A DNA stretch of 8,446 nt from Pseudomonadota bacterium (GTDB lineage: Bacteria; Pseudomonadota; Alphaproteobacteria; UBA9655), in NCBI GenBank assembly GCA_021809225.1, contig JAKBAL010000074.1, positions 1 to 8,446 on the forward strand. The letters run 5' to 3'. Positions 5,339 through 8,446 of the stretch are shown here, piece by piece. The notes under the pieces are model-generated. The model made no database searches and had not been told where the DNA came from. It was given only the letters and a program-made list of their open reading frames with translations. Position 1 is the first letter of the stretch, and the number at the start of each line of letters is the position of its first letter. Both the position numbers and the translations under genes were made by a program.

Positions 5339-5788
5339 CTAATCCTGCGGAGTTATTACCAGTTCATATCCTTTTTTTGCACCGAGTGATTTTGCAGAAA
5401 CTTTAAAAGACATTCCATCTTTTACATTTTCATATACTCGAGTACGATTTTCCAAATCTGGAAAGTATTTATCAAGAAGAGGATCTTTGCGTGCGTTATG
5501 ATTAAAGCCAATAACTAGTTGATTGTAAGTAGCCCTCTTAACTTCTGGCTCAAAAGTTAGTTCTTTTCCTTGTTTAAGATCTCCTGATGAAACATAGGCA
5601 TTTTTCCAAGAGCCATCCTCATCTTTATATTGTAAAGTGACAGTTAAACCAGTTGTATAACGAACACGAGTAGGTTTGTCTATAGTGTTTTCAACCTTTA
5701 TAGTAGCATTTAATTCATTTGATAGTATAGCTGAAATAATAAAAAGTAAGTATGTTGATTTATTACAAAATTTTATAAGTCTTCTCAT
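5339..5788 (-). CDS. Small secreted protein of unknown function
   Basis: The 149-residue product starts at the ATG at 5788, chosen because GGAGG lies five bases upstream; an in-frame TTG four codons earlier overlaps this ribosome-binding site and is unlikely. Residues 1-28 (MRRLIKF..., then YLLFIISAIL, ending NELNA) look like a Sec signal peptide with cleavage after Ala28. There is no lipobox cysteine. The mature part is rich in Val, Thr, Lys and Tyr in alternating patterns, suggesting a small beta-sandwich, and has no cysteine. I do not recognise a family. It is more AT-rich than the genes around it and sits between the secF remnant and intact secF, so it may be a later arrival. Likely location is the periplasm or outside the cell. 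Confidence 0.8.
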   Translation of the reverse strand: MRRLIKFCNKSTYLLFIISAILSNELNATIKVENTIDKPTRVRYTTGLTVTLQYKDEDGSWKNAYVSSGDLKQGKELTFEPEVKRATYNQLVIGFNHNARKDPLLDKYFPDLENRTRVYENVKDGMSFKVSAKSLGAKKGYELVITPQD

Positions 5789-5992
5789 TTTATCCTCCAA
5801 TTAAATTATATTTGTTTCCTTGAATTAAATGATATGTGAATTTATTTAATAAAGAGTTAAATTTTTTATGATTTTTTTTATCTGGATAAGTGGCTAGAAC
5901 AGACTGGTGTACCCACCATACATTTTAAGATTAAGTATCTTTATGGTTTTAGATGTAAGCAAATGTTAAATAGGTAAAAAAACCTATCATTT
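5789..5992. other. AT-rich spacer between secreted-protein gene and secF
   Basis: Very AT-rich. It must hold the promoter of the secreted-protein gene. A TATAAT at 5805-5810 (minus strand) is too close to the ribosome-binding site to give a normal leader, and TATCAT further up lacks a clear -35. No coding signal was seen. Confidence 0.5.
5794..5798 (-). promoter_or_regulatory. Ribosome-binding site fixing the secreted-protein start
   Basis: A consensus GGAGG on the minus strand lies five bases before the ATG at 5786-5788. It decides for the MRRLIKF start and gives an N-terminus with a normal signal peptide. Confidence 0.85.
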
Positions 5993-5994
5993 TT
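5970..5994. terminator. Possible bidirectional terminator after secF
   Basis: A six-base-pair stem ATAGGT/ACCTAT (5970-5975 and 5982-5987) has an A6 loop (T6 on the minus strand) and lies just past the secF stop. The stem is short and AT-rich. The better T-run is on the + strand side, so function as the secF terminator is only plausible. Confidence 0.35.
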
Positions 5995-6916
5995 AAGCCT
6001 TATTATTCTCCGAATTTTCCAGGATGTGATCCCGTCGCAGGTGCATGTGGAGGAGGAGAGGGGCTGAGACCGTAATAGATGAAACCGTTCCTGCTCCAAT
6101 TCCTATAATGATAGGAAGGCTAAAAGAGGCGATAACTGGCCCCCCAAAGAAATAAAGTCCTAGCAAGGATAAAAGCGTCGTTGTTGAAGTGAGAATGGTT
6201 CGAGAGAGGGTTTCATTAATGCTGTGATTAATAAGTTCTCCAAGCGGCATTTTCTTGAATTTTCGTAAGTTTTCCCTGATTCGATCATAAATCACAACCG
6301 TATCGTTAATAGAATAAGTAATCGTAATCAAGAGAGCAATAATAGCTGTTTCGTTAAAGTCAAATTGAAAGACGGCAAAAAAGCCAAGCACAATCAAAGC
6401 GTCATGGGCGAGAGTTATGACGGAACACACACCAAATTGCCATTCAAAACGAAACCAGATGTAGACGAGCATGGCAACCAAAGCCCAAATAATAGCATAA
6501 ATTCCGTTCCTGATGAGGTCTTCGCTCACTTTTGGTCCTACGGTTTCAACACGTCTGTATTCGACACTTGAGCCAAGTTTTTCTTTGATTTTGTTGAGAG
6601 CAATAAGTTGTTCTGCTTCTCCACCAGCCTGGCGTTCCACACGAATCAAGACATCGTTGGGGCCGCCAAATTCTTGAAGGGTTACTTCTCCCTGAACAAC
6701 ATCATTGAGATCTGAACGCAATTTAGCTGTATCTGCAGGCCCCTGCGTTCGAACTTCCAGCAAAAGGCCACCTTTAAAATCGATACCGTAGTTAAAACCA
6801 AATGCAAAGATTGAAATTAAGCATAAGGTAGCAATGGAGATCAAAACACCAAAGATGATGTTCTTTTTTCCAACAAAATCGTAGTTCGTATCATAAGGAA
6901 TAATCTGTAAACCCAT
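5993..6916 (-). CDS. secF: Protein translocase subunit SecF
   Basis: The 307-residue product is full length for a bacterial SecF, an inner-membrane RND-like protein that with SecD uses the proton motive force to help preproteins leave SecYEG on the periplasmic side. Visible signatures: TM1 at about 20-42, the FNYGIDFKGG motif (41-50), a periplasmic domain to about 130 including VGPKVSEDL (126-134), then five TM helices. YSINDTVVIYDRIREN (201-216) is the conserved TM4 proton-path region and TSTTTLLSLLGLYFFGG (243-259) the TM5 signature. The start is the ATG at 6914-6916, preceded by AGAGGA with five-base spacing; an upstream in-frame extension would read through the end of secD. It lies 13 bp after the secD stop, in one operon. 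The C-terminal 112 residues are duplicated in the remnant at 4912-5158. Confidence 0.98.
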   Translation of the reverse strand: MGLQIIPYDTNYDFVGKKNIIFGVLISIATLCLISIFAFGFNYGIDFKGGLLLEVRTQGPADTAKLRSDLNDVVQGEVTLQEFGGPNDVLIRVERQAGGEAEQLIALNKIKEKLGSSVEYRRVETVGPKVSEDLIRNGIYAIIWALVAMLVYIWFRFEWQFGVCSVITLAHDALIVLGFFAVFQFDFNETAIIALLITITYSINDTVVIYDRIRENLRKFKKMPLGELINHSINETLSRTILTSTTTLLSLLGLYFFGGPVIASFSLPIIIGIGAGTVSSITVSAPLLLHMHLRRDHILENSENNKA

Positions 6917-6921
6917 GGGAG

Positions 6922-6927
6922 TCCTCT
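6922..6927 (-). promoter_or_regulatory. Ribosome-binding site fixing the secF start
   Basis: AGAGGA on the minus strand, five bases before the ATG at 6914-6916 and just past the secD stop (6930-6932). It rules out the longer in-frame extension to 7069. Confidence 0.8.
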
Positions 6928-6929
6928 CT

Positions 6930-8444
6930 TTAAATGGGAAGCCGGGTTGGACGTCTCCATTGAATCCACCACGCAATAATTTGTTTGGTGAGCACAATGG
7001 CTGTAAACATCGAAATGATAATCCCGAGTGAGGTAGTAACGGCAAACCCACGGGTTGGACCGGTTCCAAAATAATACAATATCCCTACCCCAATCAGAGT
7101 TGTGAGATTGGAATCGACAATTGTTGTGATGGCTCGGCCATAGCCGGCATCAATCGCACTGAGCATTTTTCGCCCCAAACGCAATTCTTCTTTAATGCGT
7201 TCATTGATAAGAACGTTCGCATCAACGGCCATTCCGATTGTCAAGGCAATACCTGCAATTCCAGGGAGAGTGAGAGTGGCATGAGTCACAGATAGGGCTG
7301 CAAAAAGAAGAATAAGGTTGAAGATGACAGCAATATTCGCAACGAGCCCGAAGAGAGAGTAGGCGACAAACATAAACGCGGCCACCATAATAATGGCAAT
7401 AATTGTAGCGTACTCACCTGAGGCAATGGAATCTGCTCCAAGGCCTGGACCCACGGTGCGTTCTTCTATAACGTTGAGGGGCGCCGGAAGGGCACCAGCA
7501 CGCATAAGAAGGGCAAGATCTTGAGCTTCTTGAACAGTAAAACTTCCTGATATTGTGCCTTCTCCCCCCAAAATAGGTTCATTAATATGAGGGGCACTAA
7601 TGACTTTATTATCCAAAACAATGGCAAAAAGTCTTCCGACATTGTTTTTTGTTGCATCCCCAAATTTTTTGGCTCCGAGAGAATCAAATTTAAAATGCAC
7701 AATAGGCCGATTAAATTGAGGGTCAAACCCAGGTTGGGCATTAACAAGATTTTCGCCACTGACAATAATTTGCTTTTTAACGGCATAATAAACATCTTTG
7801 GCATGGTGATCTTCTTGGGAAGGCAAAATATCAACGCCGGGGACTGTTTTTCCTGGTTCTGCTGCAATGGACGTATCTACAAATCGAAACTGCAACTTTG
7901 CTGTTTTTCCCAAAAGGTTTTTAATTCGGGTTGGATCTTTAAGACCGGGAAGTTGAACGAGGATACGATCTTCTCCTTGTCGTTGAATCAAAGGCTCGGA
8001 CGTTCCCAATTCGTCAACGCGTCTACGGACAATTTCAATGGATTGAGCTAGAGCAGACTTTTTTCTCTCGTCTATGGCTGCTTGAGATAGGCGTAAAGTG
8101 AGTTGTCCTTCAGGAGTTGAGGTTACTTCAAGGTCATGATCTGCTTGTTTGAGAAGAGCAATCGCTTTTTCGGATTCAGCAGGGTTGCGCAATGTTAATA
8201 TAACAAAGTCTTTTTTAGGAGAAAGTCCTGTGTATCCAATCCGCTCTTTGCGAAGGATGGTGCGTGTTGCATCGGCTAGGCTATTCATTTGCTCTTTGAT
8301 AGCAGCGTCAAAATCAATCTCAAGGAGCAAATGGGCACAAAAATAAAAATAACGGATAAGAAAAAATAAAGAATGAGCATAGCATAGAAGCAATAGTACG
8401 AGTTGTTTTTTTTTTGATGAGTTGTGTCTGACAAATAAAATCCC
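6930..8444 (-). CDS. secD: Protein translocase subunit SecD, atypical or damaged N-terminus (5' partial)
   Basis: This is the partner of SecF in the late, proton-driven stage of Sec export. Counting from an in-frame TTG at 8393: AHLLLEIDFDAAIKEQ (20-35) starts the first periplasmic domain. ALAQSIEIVRRRVDELGTSEP (114-134), ILVQLPG (144-150) and GKTAKLQFRFVD (162-173) follow. ISGSFTVQEAQDLALLMRAGALPAPL (281-306) and GPGLGADSI (315-323) precede the TM helices. GMAVDANVLINERIKEEL (387-404) is the TM4 proton-path motif and GFAVTTSLGIIISMFTA the TM6 region. All of this is intact. The expected LGLDLxGG strand just before AHLLLEID is absent, replaced by hydrophobic RYFYFC. The frame stays open to the window edge through SSKKKQLVLLLL, with no ATG and no ribosome-binding site, so the start lies outside or is lost. 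Product identity is certain; integrity is not. Confidence 0.93.
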   Translation of the reverse strand, partial: GILFVRHNSSKKKQLVLLLLCYAHSLFFLIRYFYFCAHLLLEIDFDAAIKEQMNSLADATRTILRKERIGYTGLSPKKDFVILTLRNPAESEKAIALLKQADHDLEVTSTPEGQLTLRLSQAAIDERKKSALAQSIEIVRRRVDELGTSEPLIQRQGEDRILVQLPGLKDPTRIKNLLGKTAKLQFRFVDTSIAAEPGKTVPGVDILPSQEDHHAKDVYYAVKKQIIVSGENLVNAQPGFDPQFNRPIVHFKFDSLGAKKFGDATKNNVGRLFAIVLDNKVISAPHINEPILGGEGTISGSFTVQEAQDLALLMRAGALPAPLNVIEERTVGPGLGADSIASGEYATIIAIIMVAAFMFVAYSLFGLVANIAVIFNLILLFAALSVTHATLTLPGIAGIALTIGMAVDANVLINERIKEELRLGRKMLSAIDAGYGRAITTIVDSNLTTLIGVGILYYFGTGPTRGFAVTTSLGIIISMFTAIVLTKQIIAWWIQWRRPTRLPI

Positions 8445-8446
8445 TA

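Noticed and set aside
6917..7069. N-terminal extension of SecF upstream of MGLQIIPYD
   Set aside because: It would translate the end of secD in another frame; the ribosome-binding site at 6922-6927 places the start at 6916.

Overview
The window looks like part of the chromosome of an intracellular alphaproteobacterium, most likely in the Holosporales/Rickettsiales range (amoeba or protist endosymbionts). This is inferred from several things. SecD and SecF resemble the Rickettsia proteins I remember. There are two EamA-family metabolite carriers of a type common in host-dependent alphaproteobacteria. There is a repeat-rich protein with WH2-type actin-binding motifs, and many short palindromic repeats lie between genes. 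No rRNA or tRNA gene and no transposase gene was found, so the taxonomic guess rests on protein resemblance only.

Region 1 (1-1672, + strand) is the 3' part of a long Ala/Pro/Val-rich gene that runs off the left edge and ends at a strong intrinsic terminator. It is built from in-frame tandem repeats and poly-proline runs. It has one convincing WH2 motif, a second WH2-like motif, and near the C-terminus a segment resembling the connector (C) motif of WASP-type VCA domains. This is the most interesting gene here: a candidate secreted actin-binding or actin-nucleating protein.

Region 2 (1673-2225) has no convincing gene. It contains a 114-bp imperfect palindrome of a widely dispersed type, plus smaller hairpins.

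Region 3 (2226-4150, + strand) holds two tandem paralogous EamA-type membrane transporters joined by an ATGA overlap. The last codons and the stop of the second are supplied by a 38-bp palindromic repeat. The repeat recurs about 1 kb downstream. A 17-bp-stem hairpin lies just beyond the stop codon.

Region 4 (4297-5992, mostly - strand) is a mosaic. It has a GNAT acetyltransferase with its own promoter, a decayed duplicate of the secF 3' end, the second copy of the 38-bp repeat, and an AT-rich gene for a small secreted protein of unknown function. The secF fragment and the intact secF are in direct orientation on either side of the secreted-protein gene, which suggests an insertion or recombination event at the 3' end of secF.

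Region 5 (5993-8446, - strand) is a secD-secF operon for the accessory Sec translocon subunits that use the proton motive force in late protein export. SecF is complete. SecD is normal from its AHLLLEID segment onward. Before that point it lacks the expected GLDLxGG strand and is joined to unrelated hydrophobic sequence next to a 10-A homopolymer, so its 5' end is either damaged or atypical.
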